From an uncultured Paracoccaceae bacterium (GTDB taxonomy: Bacteria > Pseudomonadota > Alphaproteobacteria > Rhodobacterales > Rhodobacteraceae), in assembly GCA_947493335.1 (NCBI GenBank), contig CANLQO010000004.1:92531-156530 (forward strand): a DNA stretch of 64,000 nucleotides, written 5' to 3'. Below, one piece after another: positions 53,365 to 63,308 of this stretch. The notes under the pieces are model-generated. The model saw only the letters and a list, made by a program, of their open reading frames with translations. It was not told the origin of the DNA and made no database searches. The position numbers and the translations under genes are program-made. Within the stretch, counting starts at the first letter, position 1. The number at the start of each line of letters is the position of its first letter.

Positions 53365-53844
53365 TTATGCGAGCATCGGAAAATTGTTCATCGTCAGGAT
53401 TGCCAAATGAAGCAGCCCGGCCAGTCCCATCGCAACGCCCATCGGCATGTGTTGTCGTGCGCGCATACCCACCCACCTGCTAAGACCCGCCGGCACAGTG
53501 GCCCGGGCCGCTGTCAGAACTCCAATTGACGCCAGCATCGCAAAAGAAAAGACAAACCCGAATAGGGACAGGGATGCTGGAGGCAGCATCAGCACAAGCG
53601 CAGCGAGAAATTTGACATCTCCGCCCGCCAGAATGCGTACAGCGAACAGGCCAAAACCAATGGCAAAGACGATGGACGCGACAACTGCTCGCGAAATCGC
53701 CTCGTCCCAGCCCATCCACGGGAGTGCGGCAAGGAACAAAGCCACACCGGTCAATGCTGTCCAATTCGGGATGCGCATCCACCGGAGATCGCTGAACATG
53801 ACAAAAATCATAACCGGAGCGAAAAGGATAAGGGGCAAGAGCAT
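53365..53844 (-). CDS. cpaA: Prepilin peptidase CpaA/TadV
   Basis: Membrane aspartic protease that cleaves Flp prepilins and TadE-type pseudopilins. About 159 residues with six helices. Catalytic Asp pair: FSDLRWMRIPN and GGDVKFLAAL. The ATG at 53844 sits one base after the luxR stop and is preferred over a GTG at 53886. It is at the far end of the tad locus, separated from tadC by the LuxR gene. Confidence 0.9.
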   Translation of the reverse strand: MLLPLILFAPVMIFVMFSDLRWMRIPNWTALTGVALFLAALPWMGWDEAISRAVVASIVFAIGFGLFAVRILAGGDVKFLAALVLMLPPASLSLFGFVFSFAMLASIGVLTAARATVPAGLSRWVGMRARQHMPMGVAMGLAGLLHLAILTMNNFPMLA

Positions 53845-53845
53845 A

Positions 53846-54688
53846 TCAGCCAGCAGCCAATCTGATCGCTTCGCGACCAGCAGCACCGGGCCTGAAATTC
53901 GATTGTAGCAAGCTGTGTACCAGCTCGTTGGTGTTGGCTACCTCCGTCTTGGCCCGGATTTGGCGCAGGTGGCTACGCAATGTTGCGGCCTTGATGTTCA
54001 GCTCTTCCTGAACGCGCTCAAGGCTCAACCCATCGCTTAGAAGCAGGCACAGCCGAAATTCTGCCCGGCTTAGGCGGGCTGGATTGCTGTCTGACAGGAT
54101 CGGCGCCGGAAATGCCCGGTTCATTTGTGCAGGACGATTAGGCAACAACGCCGATGTAAATAGCCCCGGAGATCGCGCCGCCCAAGTCTGCGCAAACGTT
54201 CCTCCAAGTGCGGTGATGGCGCGGGCTTTGGCAGTTGAGAACCGATTGCGGAACCCCAACTCAAGAAGATGGGTCCATTTTCTGTCCTGAGAAATGACGA
54301 ATACGGCTGTTTCGGCAAGCCCGCTCCGCCGGCTGGCCCGGTCAATTGCCCCGGTGCCTTCATCCGCAGCCACAGAGGCAAACCAGACAGACCCGACCTT
54401 CGCATGAGAAACATAGGCCCCCACTATCTTGTCAGACAATGGACGGTCGTCGATGTGCAGACCCGACCCAGCTACGCCCTGAATGGAACGAACCGACCGG
54501 CCCCCTTCCGTATCAATGCGCACCAAGCGCGCGACCTCTGCACCAAGTCCGATTGCGAGTTCAGTCAGACCATGTCTGATCGTGTGAAGGCCGCTTAGAC
54601 ACTGGCACCACGTCGCGATGCCACCTGAAAGCGCGACAATATCCATTTCTTTATTGTCGTCACCAGAATTACTAAAACCACTTACCAT
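53846..54688 (-). CDS. LuxR-family regulator in the tad locus
   Basis: 280-residue protein. The C-terminus has a GerE/LuxR helix-turn-helix around residues 205-262 (LSRAEFRLCLLLSDGLSL, then AATLRSHLRQIRAKTEV). The N-terminal 190 residues show no signal I can name; they look like a sensor domain without homology to autoinducer-binding LuxR proteins. Starts at 54688 with GGGGTGAG upstream. It is coupled to cpaA and lies about 200 bases after tadC, so it may regulate tad genes. Confidence 0.83.
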   Translation of the reverse strand: MVSGFSNSGDDNKEMDIVALSGGIATWCQCLSGLHTIRHGLTELAIGLGAEVARLVRIDTEGGRSVRSIQGVAGSGLHIDDRPLSDKIVGAYVSHAKVGSVWFASVAADEGTGAIDRASRRSGLAETAVFVISQDRKWTHLLELGFRNRFSTAKARAITALGGTFAQTWAARSPGLFTSALLPNRPAQMNRAFPAPILSDSNPARLSRAEFRLCLLLSDGLSLERVQEELNIKAATLRSHLRQIRAKTEVANTNELVHSLLQSNFRPGAAGREAIRLAAG

Positions 54689-54887
54689 TTAACTCACCCC
54701 AGAAAATAAACTGCTCAGGGCCACAAGGTTCTTGTTAAAATCTTTCGCCTTTTCGTCACCAATCGTCGCCGTCATCGGGAAGTTTGTCAAAAAAATGTCA
54801 TAAGTTTGGGTGAAATGTGCAAGTTCACAACCCTAGATAGAATCTTGGGACGCGATCAGGAAACAATAATTATTCTGGAATAGAATC

Positions 54888-55886
54888 TTATCCGCCAAAG
54901 AACCGCACATAGCGGATGACAACTGGCCCGATCGTGATCAGAACGAGGGCTGGCAGCATCAAAGAAGCCAATACGCCAGACATTTTGACCGGCAATTTGT
55001 TGGCCATTTCCTGCGCTTTCATCTCGCGGTATTCCCGCATTTCGGCGGCATAGGCGGTCAATGCCTCAGACATCGATGTACCAAACTGGATCGACTGGCT
55101 GACAACAGCCGCAAAGGAACGGATGTTTTCCACATCGGTCCTGATGACCATATCCTGCATGGCAGCGTCCCTGTCGCGTCCGGCTTGCACTTGCCGCTGG
55201 ACGGTCAGGAACTCGAATGCAATCACGGGCGAGATTTCGGCCAGTTCATTGCCGACACGGGTCATGGCAGCGTCAAATCCAAGACCTGCTTCAACAGAGA
55301 CCTGCATCAAATCCAACGCGTTGGGAAAGCTTTCCTCGATCAGCAGGCGACGCTCGTTAACCCGCGACTGCAGCCATTTCAGGGGCAGGAAATACCCCGC
55401 CGCAATAAGCACGGTCAGTGTCTGGAATATGCGCATGTCCGTCATTTGAGAGACTTTGGAGGCCAACTCAAAGGGGACCGGCACGCCGGGCATGCGCGCC
55501 AACAACAGAAGCGAAAGCAGGAAACCGGGCAACACCAACCCCAAGAGGACCCGCGCCAGGGTAAAGTTCCGGACGGCACCGGACCCATTGAACCCCGCTT
55601 GCGCCAGTTTGCGGGACAGTTCTGTGCGCTCTTTCATATTGCTGGGCAAAAACGCCTTCCACACGCCTGTTGGGTCATGATCTGGCGCCCGCAACAGCCC
55701 TGCATCCCGCCTTGCGGCGCGACGTGGATTGCTGGCGGCGATCCGATCTGCGGCCGGGTTCCTGTCTGCGACCATGCTGCCAAGACCGATGACAAGCGAC
55801 AATACTCCCAGACCCAGGCCCAACAGCAGCAGAAAGCGTGGGTTATCCGTGACGGCGTTCATGGCGATTTGCAGATATTGTTCCAT
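54888..55886 (-). CDS. tadC: Tad inner-membrane protein TadC
   Basis: 332-residue type II secretion F-domain protein, platform of the Flp pilus machine. N-terminal helix FLLLLGLGLGVLSLVIGLG; F domain with FPNALDLMQVSVEAGLGFDAAM and the final helices GVLASLMLPALVLITIGPVVI. Ten bases after tadB. Forms the inner-membrane platform with TadB. Confidence 0.94.
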   Translation of the reverse strand: MEQYLQIAMNAVTDNPRFLLLLGLGLGVLSLVIGLGSMVADRNPAADRIAASNPRRAARRDAGLLRAPDHDPTGVWKAFLPSNMKERTELSRKLAQAGFNGSGAVRNFTLARVLLGLVLPGFLLSLLLLARMPGVPVPFELASKVSQMTDMRIFQTLTVLIAAGYFLPLKWLQSRVNERRLLIEESFPNALDLMQVSVEAGLGFDAAMTRVGNELAEISPVIAFEFLTVQRQVQAGRDRDAAMQDMVIRTDVENIRSFAAVVSQSIQFGTSMSEALTAYAAEMREYREMKAQEMANKLPVKMSGVLASLMLPALVLITIGPVVIRYVRFFGG

Positions 55887-55896
55887 TGGCCGCTCC

Positions 55897-56871
55897 TTAA
55901 ATCCTGAATTTCACGAGGCGCGTTAGGATAATGGCGTTCATCAAGGTGAACCCCACCACCAGAATTGCCATCGGCACGAACAGTGGATCGTTGAAGACCT
56001 CACTATAATATGTTGGCGTCATGAAAGAGGTGCCGCCAAAGATCACAATGGGCAGGGCCGACAGGAAATAGGCCGACATGCGCCCCTCGGCCGAGATCGC
56101 CTGAATGCGGCGGCGCATGGCGATACGATTGCGGATCACCTTGGACAAGACCTCTAGAACGCGGGCAAGGTCGCCGCCAGTGCCGTGCTGAATGCCGATG
56201 CTGGCACACAGGTAATGCACATCCTCTGTATCGATGCGTTCAGCGAATTCGGCGAAGGCATCCACAAGGTCTTCGCCAAAACTGACCTGATCGGCCACCA
56301 GACCAAACTCTGTCCCGATGGGATCAGGCATTTCTTCGGCCACCGCGGCAATCGAAGTATTCAGCGGGTGTCCAACCCGCAGCCCCCGCGCCATCAAATC
56401 AAGAGCTTCGGGCAGCAGTTTTGTCATCGCATCAACCCGCGCAGAACTGCGGGAACGGATCACGGCGATGGGCAGGAAAAAACCAAGGACAAACCCCACA
56501 GCGATGGATTGCGGGATGTTCAGTGCATAGGACGCTGCAGCGGCGATCACCGTGGACAGGACCCCGCAGATGGTCAGCACAGTGGTGGGTGAACCCGTCA
56601 TGCCCGCCTGGCGCATCACCTTGGGCAGGTCACCGAAAAATGGCAGGCGCACCATCCAGTTTCCGCGATCGACCGGCTTCAGCACTGCAATGATTTCTGC
56701 CGTACTGGCCCCCCTTTCAATCATCTTCATCCGGCGCGAACGCGCCTCTTGCCGGTTTTCAGAGCGCCGTACGAGCTGATAGAGCCCGGTCATGAGCACA
56801 AAAAGCCCAAGCGCCAGAGCGGTATAGACCCAATAAAGGGCGTCGGGATGGTCGAGAAGCTGATCAATCAT
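55897..56871 (-). CDS. tadB: Tad inner-membrane protein TadB
   Basis: 324-residue F-domain platform protein. N-terminal helix YWVYTALALGLFVLMTGLY, then MTKLLPEALDLMARGLRVGH and the paired helices near the end (AYFLSALPIVIFGGTSFM). ATGA overlap with cpaF, ten bases from tadC. Confidence 0.94.
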   Translation of the reverse strand: MIDQLLDHPDALYWVYTALALGLFVLMTGLYQLVRRSENRQEARSRRMKMIERGASTAEIIAVLKPVDRGNWMVRLPFFGDLPKVMRQAGMTGSPTTVLTICGVLSTVIAAAASYALNIPQSIAVGFVLGFFLPIAVIRSRSSARVDAMTKLLPEALDLMARGLRVGHPLNTSIAAVAEEMPDPIGTEFGLVADQVSFGEDLVDAFAEFAERIDTEDVHYLCASIGIQHGTGGDLARVLEVLSKVIRNRIAMRRRIQAISAEGRMSAYFLSALPIVIFGGTSFMTPTYYSEVFNDPLFVPMAILVVGFTLMNAIILTRLVKFRI

Positions 56872-58262
56872 GCCTGTTCTTTCAGGAAGGTGGCCGGATC
56901 AAGGTCGATACCAGCCGCTTGCAGGGCCTCTGCCGCCTTTGGGCGAATGCCCGTCGGAATGAATTCGCCTCGCACTTCGCCGTTGTCGCCAATGCCGTTT
57001 TTGCGGAAGACGAAGATGTCTTGCATGGTGATGATATCGCCTTCCATGCCCGTCACCTCAGAGATCGACATCACGCGGCGTTTGCCGTCTGACAAGCGGC
57101 TAAGCTGCAGCACGAAGTTCAGCCCGCTGGCGATTTGACCACGCACAGCTGACATCGGGAAATCAATCCCCATCATGGTGACCATCTGCTCCAGACGGCT
57201 CAGCGCGTCGCGCGCGGTATTGGCGTGAACGGTTGTCATGGAGCCATCGTGACCTGTGTTCATGGCCTGCAGCATGTCGAAGGTTTCCGCGCCACGCACC
57301 TCGCCCACGATAATGCGGTCAGGACGCATACGCAGTGCGTTCCGCAGCAGATCGCGCTGCGCCACGGCCCCGCCGCCGTTGGGATTGGACGGACGGGTTT
57401 CAAGCCGGACCACATGGCTTTGCTGCAACTGCAGTTCGGCGGCGTCTTCAATCGTGACGATCCGTTCTTTGCCCGAGATAAAGGCCGACATTGCGTTCAG
57501 CATCGTCGTCTTGCCGGAACCTGTGCCGCCCGAGATCAACACATTCATGCGTGCCGCCACCAATGCCTGCAGAAAATTCGCGGCGTGACCGCTGAGCGCG
57601 CCATTGTCGACCAGACGGGTCAGATCGAACGGTTTGCGAGAGAATTTGCGGATGGACATGGACGGCCCGTCAATCGCGCAAGGCCGGATGATCGCATTGA
57701 CGCGGCTGCCGTCTTCAAGCCGGGCGTCCACCCAGGGCTGGCTTTCATCCACGCGCCGGCCAATGCGCGTGACGATTTTGTCGATGATCCGCAAAAGGTG
57801 TTTTTCGTCGCGGAACCGGGTTGATGCGCGTTCCAGCACGCCAAAACGTTCCACAAAGACATCCTTGTGCCCGTTCACCAGAATATCGTTGATGGTCGGA
57901 TCGGCGAGCAGGGGTTCAAGCGGCCCAAGGCCAAGAACCTCGTCTAGCAACTCATCGACAATCTGCTTGAATTCCTCACCGCGCAGTGGCGTGCCCTCGG
58001 CGCTGAGAACGTCACTCGCAAGTGCGGTGACTTCTTTGCGCAGGGATTCTTTTTCAACCTTTTCGATCACCGCGAAATTCAGCCGATCCAATAGCGCCTC
58101 ATGAAGCCGGCTCTTGATTTCCAGCCGTTTGATCAATTCACGATCTTCCGGATTTGGCTGCGGGATCACGGGGGCATTCGCGGGTTCTGCCATGTTTGCG
58201 ACTGCAGCCCGGCTAAATTCGATTGGGGTTGCCTGATTGGAGCGGCTGAAGTTCTTAAACAT
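56868..58262 (-). CDS. cpaF: Flp pilus ATPase CpaF/TadA
   Basis: 464-residue secretion ATPase that powers pilus assembly. Walker [16 protein letters not shown], Asp box [20 protein letters not shown], Walker [16 protein letters not shown] and His box [15 protein letters not shown] at 58262 overlaps the cpaE end by eight bases; the extended frame to 58376 is not supported. Confidence 0.96.
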   Translation of the reverse strand: MFKNFSRSNQATPIEFSRAAVANMAEPANAPVIPQPNPEDRELIKRLEIKSRLHEALLDRLNFAVIEKVEKESLRKEVTALASDVLSAEGTPLRGEEFKQIVDELLDEVLGLGPLEPLLADPTINDILVNGHKDVFVERFGVLERASTRFRDEKHLLRIIDKIVTRIGRRVDESQPWVDARLEDGSRVNAIIRPCAIDGPSMSIRKFSRKPFDLTRLVDNGALSGHAANFLQALVAARMNVLISGGTGSGKTTMLNAMSAFISGKERIVTIEDAAELQLQQSHVVRLETRPSNPNGGGAVAQRDLLRNALRMRPDRIIVGEVRGAETFDMLQAMNTGHDGSMTTVHANTARDALSRLEQMVTMMGIDFPMSAVRGQIASGLNFVLQLSRLSDGKRRVMSISEVTGMEGDIITMQDIFVFRKNGIGDNGEVRGEFIPTGIRPKAAEALQAAGIDLDPATFLKEQA

Positions 58263-59502
58263 GAGAGGATTCTTCCTTGGTCTGGCGTGAAGTGAAGGTG
58301 GCGATATCCCCATTGGGAGGCGTGGGGACTGAGGCCGCGTCAGGGTTTGACTGGATGTCCTGCGCCATCTTTCCAATCGCTTTTGTCAAACGTGACCGGC
58401 CCGAGATGGCCGCCAGCGGCACGCCGCGATCAAGCGCTTCGCGCGCGGGCTTGGGATCGGATGGCAGCCAATATGACAATTCGCGCTCCAGAAGCTTGGC
58501 AGCTTGGGCATGATGACGCCCTTTGATCAGCGGTTTGGCCTCGTGGTTGATCACAATTTCGATGGGCAGCGTCGGATTTTCTTCCTGATAAGCGGTGATC
58601 AGGCGTTTGCTTTGCCGAATTGCGGGCACGGTGCTGTCGGTCACCAGCAGCAACTGATCGCTGCGGTTCAGGACCGCTTGCACCCAGTGCACAAGGGTCC
58701 GCGGCAGATCGATCACCACGAAATCGAAGTTCAGCGTCAAATGGTCGATCAACGCGTCGATCTGTTCGCGCGATAGCGCCTCTAGCGGGACAAAGTCCGT
58801 GGGCGCAGTCAAAACAAAAAGGCCACCGTGGCTTTCCACCAGTGCCTGACTAAGGAATGTCGCGTCGGGCACGATGTTGTCGGTGGCCATGCGCATCATG
58901 CTGTCATTGGCCTCGACATCCAGAAAGCTGGCGATACCGCCAAATTGCAAATCAAGATCGACGACGGCGACGCGTTTGCTGTCGCCCTTCCGAACGAGGC
59001 GCTTTTTGCCTTGCAGCGCATCTGCAAGGTTGACGGCCAGCGTGGTCGAACCGACGCCCCCACGCGACTGGGCCACGGTGATCACGCGGCCACGTTTGCT
59101 GGCCCCCACAACTGGCGCAATCGGGGTGGGTTTGAGCGCATCAAGACTGCGTTGCAAGGTTGCGGCATCAACGGGCATCGGCAACACCTCGGCGACGCCT
59201 GCATCCATCAATTGGCGCACCCGGCTAAGCGGCATGTCTGGATCGCTGACAGCGATGATCTTGCTTGGGTTGTCCGTGGCGGAAACAAGCTCGCGCACCG
59301 CACCAATTTCATTCGGGTCAGAATGATCAGTCCGAAACAGCAGGATCTCTCCGCTTGCGGCGAGGCTATGGGCGGTGCCATTCGCCACCGTCAAAGAACA
59401 ATCCCGGCGGTTCAGGGTGACACCGTCAAGGCCAGAGAAAGCGGCGGCGATGCTGTCCGCATCACCAGCGTCCTTGGCGAAGAGTGTGATTTTATGTGTC
59501 AA
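58255..59502 (-). CDS. cpaE: Flp pilus localisation ATPase CpaE/TadZ
   Basis: 415-residue MinD/ParA-like protein with an N-terminal receiver-like domain (IIAVSDPDMPLSRVRQL) that lacks a normal phosphorylation site. The P-loop is QSRGGVGSTTLAVNL: the Lys of KGGxxKT is Arg and the P-loop Lys is Ser, so ATP hydrolysis may be weak, as known for the TadZ branch. VVDLDLQFGGIA follows. TTG start at 59502 with AGGGAG upstream. Confidence 0.9.
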   Translation of the reverse strand: MTHKITLFAKDAGDADSIAAAFSGLDGVTLNRRDCSLTVANGTAHSLAASGEILLFRTDHSDPNEIGAVRELVSATDNPSKIIAVSDPDMPLSRVRQLMDAGVAEVLPMPVDAATLQRSLDALKPTPIAPVVGASKRGRVITVAQSRGGVGSTTLAVNLADALQGKKRLVRKGDSKRVAVVDLDLQFGGIASFLDVEANDSMMRMATDNIVPDATFLSQALVESHGGLFVLTAPTDFVPLEALSREQIDALIDHLTLNFDFVVIDLPRTLVHWVQAVLNRSDQLLLVTDSTVPAIRQSKRLITAYQEENPTLPIEIVINHEAKPLIKGRHHAQAAKLLERELSYWLPSDPKPAREALDRGVPLAAISGRSRLTKAIGKMAQDIQSNPDAASVPTPPNGDIATFTSRQTKEESSHV

Positions 59503-59513
59503 TTGAATTCTCC

Positions 59514-60158
59514 CTAACCGTCCATGCCCTGTGCGAGATCTTCGGCAGGCAAAGAAACGCTGAAGGCAGGCAGACTGATGGCTGCGCCCAGCCCAGCGGG
59601 CGCAGTGCCCCCGGACAGCGCGACAAGCTGCCCAAGCGGCGAAATGAATGAAAAGTTTGCGTCGTCCAGTTCGACAGTGACCATCGGCACGTAGGGCCCG
59701 CCCAGGAAGCCAAGATCTTCGTCAAAGGTGTAACGAAAGCGCAGGTTGCTGATCGTGGTCCCGGGCGGCAGGCCGCTGCCCACCAAGCCCCAGATTTCCG
59801 AAGCGGTGCTATTGCCCGCATCCCCTGTGCAGGTGATTTCACCGGGGTCGGCGCAAGAATTTGAGGCGGCGCTGCAACTCGCACCAAAACGTGGCAAAGG
59901 TGTCAGCGTGGTGCTGCCTCGCGCATTGACGCGCGGGACACCTGTACAAGCAGGTGGTCGAACGACTGCAACACGCGTGGCGATATGCATCGCCTTTTCC
60001 GCCGTGGTGTGATGGTAGGACAGCCGCCCATAATCGATCATGCCAAACAGGATCAGCAGAAAACATGAAATTGCGACCGTCATTTCCACCAGCGTCGTGC
60101 CGCGCTCGTCCTCGCGGAAGCGGCGCAACAACGCCCGAATGTTTTGCATGCGGGTCAT
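59514..60158 (-). CDS. TadE/TadF-like pseudopilin
   Basis: 214 residues. Prepilin-like N-terminus with a cleavage Gly20 followed by TTLVE (Glu25) and the hydrophobic helix MTVAISCFLLILFGMID. The mature part has four cysteines that could pair (CTGVP, CSAAS, CADPG, CTGDA). Starts at 60158, with ATGA overlap after tadE. Likely a minor pseudopilin, processed by CpaA. Confidence 0.85.
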   Translation of the reverse strand: MTRMQNIRALLRRFREDERGTTLVEMTVAISCFLLILFGMIDYGRLSYHHTTAEKAMHIATRVAVVRPPACTGVPRVNARGSTTLTPLPRFGASCSAASNSCADPGEITCTGDAGNSTASEIWGLVGSGLPPGTTISNLRFRYTFDEDLGFLGGPYVPMVTVELDDANFSFISPLGQLVALSGGTAPAGLGAAISLPAFSVSLPAEDLAQGMDG

Positions 60159-60646
60159 GATCCGTAGATCCGGCTTTGGTCGGTGATCGTTGCCGTGACA
60201 ACGGCAAGATTCTGGCCTGCGAACGTGAAGACCGACGAAAATGGCATGTTGATTGTGATATTGGCAGAGACCTGCGCGATGGCCGCACCATTCCGGTATG
60301 TCCCTGTCACGCAAGTCAGACTGGGTGTGACAGTATTCACTGACATCCCCGTGGGGAAAAAGCTGGCATCCGCATGGTCCCGTTCGACGATGGATTTCAG
60401 CGCGACAGCGTAACCGTCGACCGATCCGCCAGAAGTACAGATGTCACGTGGGGCGACGCGAGCAAGATAGCGGACTGCATCACGCACACCCGATGATGCC
60501 GCCTGATAGGCCCAGACCATCCGGCCACCTTCGATAACCGAGGCGAACAGCAGCAGGATCAGCGGCAAAGAGATCGCAAACTCCACCAGTGCTGCACCAC
60601 GTTGATCGCGCTGGAACCGGGCAAAGAGCTGAGGAAGGCGTACCAT
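60155..60646 (-). CDS. tadE: TadE-like pseudopilin
   Basis: 163 residues. N-terminus with cleavage Gly17 followed by AALVE (Glu22) and helix FAISLPLILLLFASVI. Ends in VVTATITDQSRIYGS. The ATG at 60646 with GAAGGGACAG upstream is preferred over a GTG at 60661. The gene lies 11 bases after the TadG-like gene and overlaps the next pseudopilin. Confidence 0.88.
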   Translation of the reverse strand: MVRLPQLFARFQRDQRGAALVEFAISLPLILLLFASVIEGGRMVWAYQAASSGVRDAVRYLARVAPRDICTSGGSVDGYAVALKSIVERDHADASFFPTGMSVNTVTPSLTCVTGTYRNGAAIAQVSANITINMPFSSVFTFAGQNLAVVTATITDQSRIYGS

Positions 60647-60657
60647 GATCTGTCCCT

Positions 60658-62184
60658 TCACCGATAAAGCTGCACAACATCGCGGAAAATGCCCGTGGAC
60701 CCGGCCCCGGTGCCTTCGGCGACCTTGCCGATCACCTCACCCCAGATATCGATCGTCGGCGGCGAATTTCCGTCGTCGCCAACCGGCTCGGTCAAGAAGA
60801 CCTCGACAAATTCGGCCACCGGGACGCCTGTCGCGGCACCGTTGATCGCGTTCGCGGCGCAATCGATGGCGGCTGCGACGATGACACGACGTTCGGGCCC
60901 AGCAGGTGTCGCGTTTGAACATTGTGGAAGACCGGTTTCAGCCAACCCGCTGGGCAGAATGCCGTTCAAACCTGAACCGGGCACCGGCCCACCCTGCGGG
61001 TTGTTAATCTCGGCCTGATAGAGTTCATAGCGGGTGTTGGTGGCGGGATTGATGCCGAAGGGATCAACACCGCCATAGTTTGTCGCGATGTAGTTGGTAT
61101 AGCCCGTCGACCAATCACCATCCCCGAAACGTCCACCACATGTGCCGGTGTTAAAGCAATCATCCCGTGGCATACCGACCGTATCGGGTGAGAGCGCTTC
61201 ATTATTGCCAATGCACTGGTTGCCACCACCACCATTGCCGTTCCCATTGCCGCCACCGCCGGAGGCCGGAACAATGCCCTTAATCACATTGGGGGCTGGC
61301 GCATAATCGGCGTTATTCTTCTCGCCGTTCATGATCGTGTTGTAGATATCGAAACGCACGTTGAAGATTGCGTTCTCAATGCCGTTCTTTTGGCCTGGCT
61401 CAATATCCACACCGTCATAAGCGTAACACTGCGTGATCGACCCGACGGCCCCCAGCAGGCAAGCATCAAGATTGACACCGTTCAACCCGGCACATGGACC
61501 GCTGGTGTCCACAAGAAATCGAGACGGGTCCAGAAATCCAAAGTCACCGGGCCCCCAGGCCGCGCCATTGCCGCCCGAGCGTAGGTTGATCATCTGGCCG
61601 ATGTTGGCGTCAGCGGTCCATCCCGCAGGCTTGCAGAACATCAACGGGGTCACATCGCAGGCATATCTGCTCATCGATGCGGTGGATGTGGCCCGCGCTG
61701 TATTGTCCGGCGCGCTGACATTGTTGCCGCTGATCGCCAGAAACGCCGCGCCAAAGGTCAGCTGCACGTCAACTGCATTCGCTGTGACCTGCACAAAACG
61801 TGCCTCCGCCGCGTCGGTGGTTGTCGCTGTTGGGGCCGTGCTATCGCTGCTTGGCAGCGCGGAATAGAAGGTCAATGTGTAGTCACCCGCACCCGACAGT
61901 GTCTTGTCGCCCGTGCCAAATGACTGGCGATCACTGATCAGGTTTGCCGCAGCAGCCGTGGCACGTGTGATCGCATCAGCACTTCCATCAAGCTCTCCGG
62001 CGGCGGCGAGCGCGACCGCGTCTGTGTAGCTTTGCAGCTCTGTCTGGGTCAGTGATATGCGACCAATGTCGAACGTCATCGCGACCAGTCCCAGCATGAC
62101 CGCAAGCGCCACGCCCCAGAACACAAGCATTGCGCCGCGTGTGTCGCGGGCAAAGCGTTGTGTCAGAGAGGCGAGGTTACGCAT
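60658..62184 (-). CDS. tadG: TadG-like Flp pilus assembly protein
   Basis: 508-residue protein with one N-terminal helix (FWGVALAVMLGLVAMTFDI). The motif before it is RGAMLVF: the Glu at +5 needed for prepilin processing is Phe, so it probably stays anchored. The rest is a large exposed domain of TadG type with a glycine/asparagine repeat (GGGGNGNGNGGGG near 300) and many cysteines. A start at 62211 is also possible. It occupies the place where cpaC/cpaD usually follow cpaB. Confidence 0.82.
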   Translation of the reverse strand: MRNLASLTQRFARDTRGAMLVFWGVALAVMLGLVAMTFDIGRISLTQTELQSYTDAVALAAAGELDGSADAITRATAAAANLISDRQSFGTGDKTLSGAGDYTLTFYSALPSSDSTAPTATTTDAAEARFVQVTANAVDVQLTFGAAFLAISGNNVSAPDNTARATSTASMSRYACDVTPLMFCKPAGWTADANIGQMINLRSGGNGAAWGPGDFGFLDPSRFLVDTSGPCAGLNGVNLDACLLGAVGSITQCYAYDGVDIEPGQKNGIENAIFNVRFDIYNTIMNGEKNNADYAPAPNVIKGIVPASGGGGNGNGNGGGGNQCIGNNEALSPDTVGMPRDDCFNTGTCGGRFGDGDWSTGYTNYIATNYGGVDPFGINPATNTRYELYQAEINNPQGGPVPGSGLNGILPSGLAETGLPQCSNATPAGPERRVIVAAAIDCAANAINGAATGVPVAEFVEVFLTEPVGDDGNSPPTIDIWGEVIGKVAEGTGAGSTGIFRDVVQLYR

Positions 62185-62188
62185 CGGA

Positions 62189-62989
62189 TCAGAGGTTCTC
62201 GTCGGTGACATCAATGCCCCGGCGCACGGTGATCTTTGGTGCGGCAGCATTCTCTGGCACCGGTGATACCTCTTGCAGCAGGTCAGACAGGCGCAGCAGT
62301 TCCAGCGGCTTGTCCTCTGCCCCGATCTGATTGCGCAGCGTCAGACTCAGCGTGCCGGCCTGTTGTGCGAGCGCCAGACGTTGGCCTTCGTCAGGTGTCA
62401 CTTCAACGGTCACGGTCCGGGCAATCTCTGGCGTGTCGTTGCCTTCGTTAGAATCCTGATCAACCCCGATCACGCGCACATTTTGCAGGATCGTCACGGT
62501 GCGCATCTTTTCATTGCGGCCCTGCGTCAAAAGCACGTCAACGAAATCGCCCGGTGTCACAAATCCACCGACCGCAGTTTCCGCATCGACCTTGATGGCC
62601 ATGGCGCGCTGGTTGGGTGACAGGCTTTGCACGATGGTGACCTTTTCGCCCCAATCGCTGACCCGCGTGTTGAGAATCAATTCACCTTGCGCAATGGCCT
62701 TGCGGGCGCGGCGCGGCTCAACCCCTTCTGCAGGCAAAAGGTCTGCGGGATCAGTGAAGATTCCAGCAGGCAATGCGTCGCGCGGCCAGTGAATGGTCGT
62801 GATCAATTGTGCTTCGATCGCCTGACCAAAGGCGATGTCGCGTCCGGCCACCAATACACCAATGGTTGCAGCCTCTTCGGTCAGCGTATCGCGTTGCGCC
62901 TGCTTTGCCAGAATGTCCTGTGCAAAATAAACAGACCCTCCAGCGGCACCAAGACCGACGGCGACCAAAAGAAGCGATGAAAGACGCAT
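62189..62989 (-). CDS. cpaB: Flp pilus assembly protein CpaB/RcpC
   Basis: 266-residue SAF-domain protein. Anchor helix LLLVAVGLGAAGGSVYFAQ, SAF domain with VLVAGRDIAFGQAIEAQ and RKAIAQGELILNTRV, then AVGGFVTPGDFVDVLLTQG. Start at 62989 with AAGGAT upstream. It normally pairs with the secretin CpaC, which is absent here. Confidence 0.92.
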   Translation of the reverse strand: MRLSSLLLVAVGLGAAGGSVYFAQDILAKQAQRDTLTEEAATIGVLVAGRDIAFGQAIEAQLITTIHWPRDALPAGIFTDPADLLPAEGVEPRRARKAIAQGELILNTRVSDWGEKVTIVQSLSPNQRAMAIKVDAETAVGGFVTPGDFVDVLLTQGRNEKMRTVTILQNVRVIGVDQDSNEGNDTPEIARTVTVEVTPDEGQRLALAQQAGTLSLTLRNQIGAEDKPLELLRLSDLLQEVSPVPENAAAPKITVRRGIDVTDENL

Positions 62990-63053
62990 GGTAAGATCCT
63001 TTGTGTGGCATGCCCCAAGTCGGGCAAGAAAACGGAGCGCCGCGCGCGGCGGC

Positions 63054-63227
63054 TTAGTTTGGCATCGCAACGCCGGCGGCGTTCAGCGCGGTGCCAATCT
63101 CTCCTCCAAGGGTTACGAGAGTTGCCGACCCAACCAGAACGGCGAGCGCGATTGCAATTCCATATTCGACGAGCGTGACGCCACGCGTGTCATGAACAAA
63201 TTGTTTGAGATGGTGCAGCTTGGGCAT
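63054..63227 (-). CDS. flp: Flp-type pilin, copy 1
   Basis: 57-residue prepilin. Leader MPKLHHLKQFVHDTRG, cleavage before VTLVEYG (Glu and Tyr in the Flp motif), then helix IAIALAVLVGSATLVTLGG. Ends GVAMPN. Closely related to the other copy. The gene lies 64 bases before cpaB. Confidence 0.92.
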   Translation of the reverse strand: MPKLHHLKQFVHDTRGVTLVEYGIAIALAVLVGSATLVTLGGEIGTALNAAGVAMPN

Positions 63228-63263
63228 GAAAAAGCCTTTTCAAACAAAAGAATGAGGTGAAGA

Positions 63264-63296
63264 ACCGCCGATTTGCGTCGACCGCAAATCGACGGT
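63264..63296 (-). repeat. Stem-loop between the two flp genes
   Basis: CGATTTGCG / CGCAAATCG (9 bp, five-base loop), extended by four more pairs after one mismatch. It could stabilise the upstream pilin mRNA or attenuate read-through. Confidence 0.7.
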
Positions 63297-63308
63297 CTTT
63301 GCTTTGGC

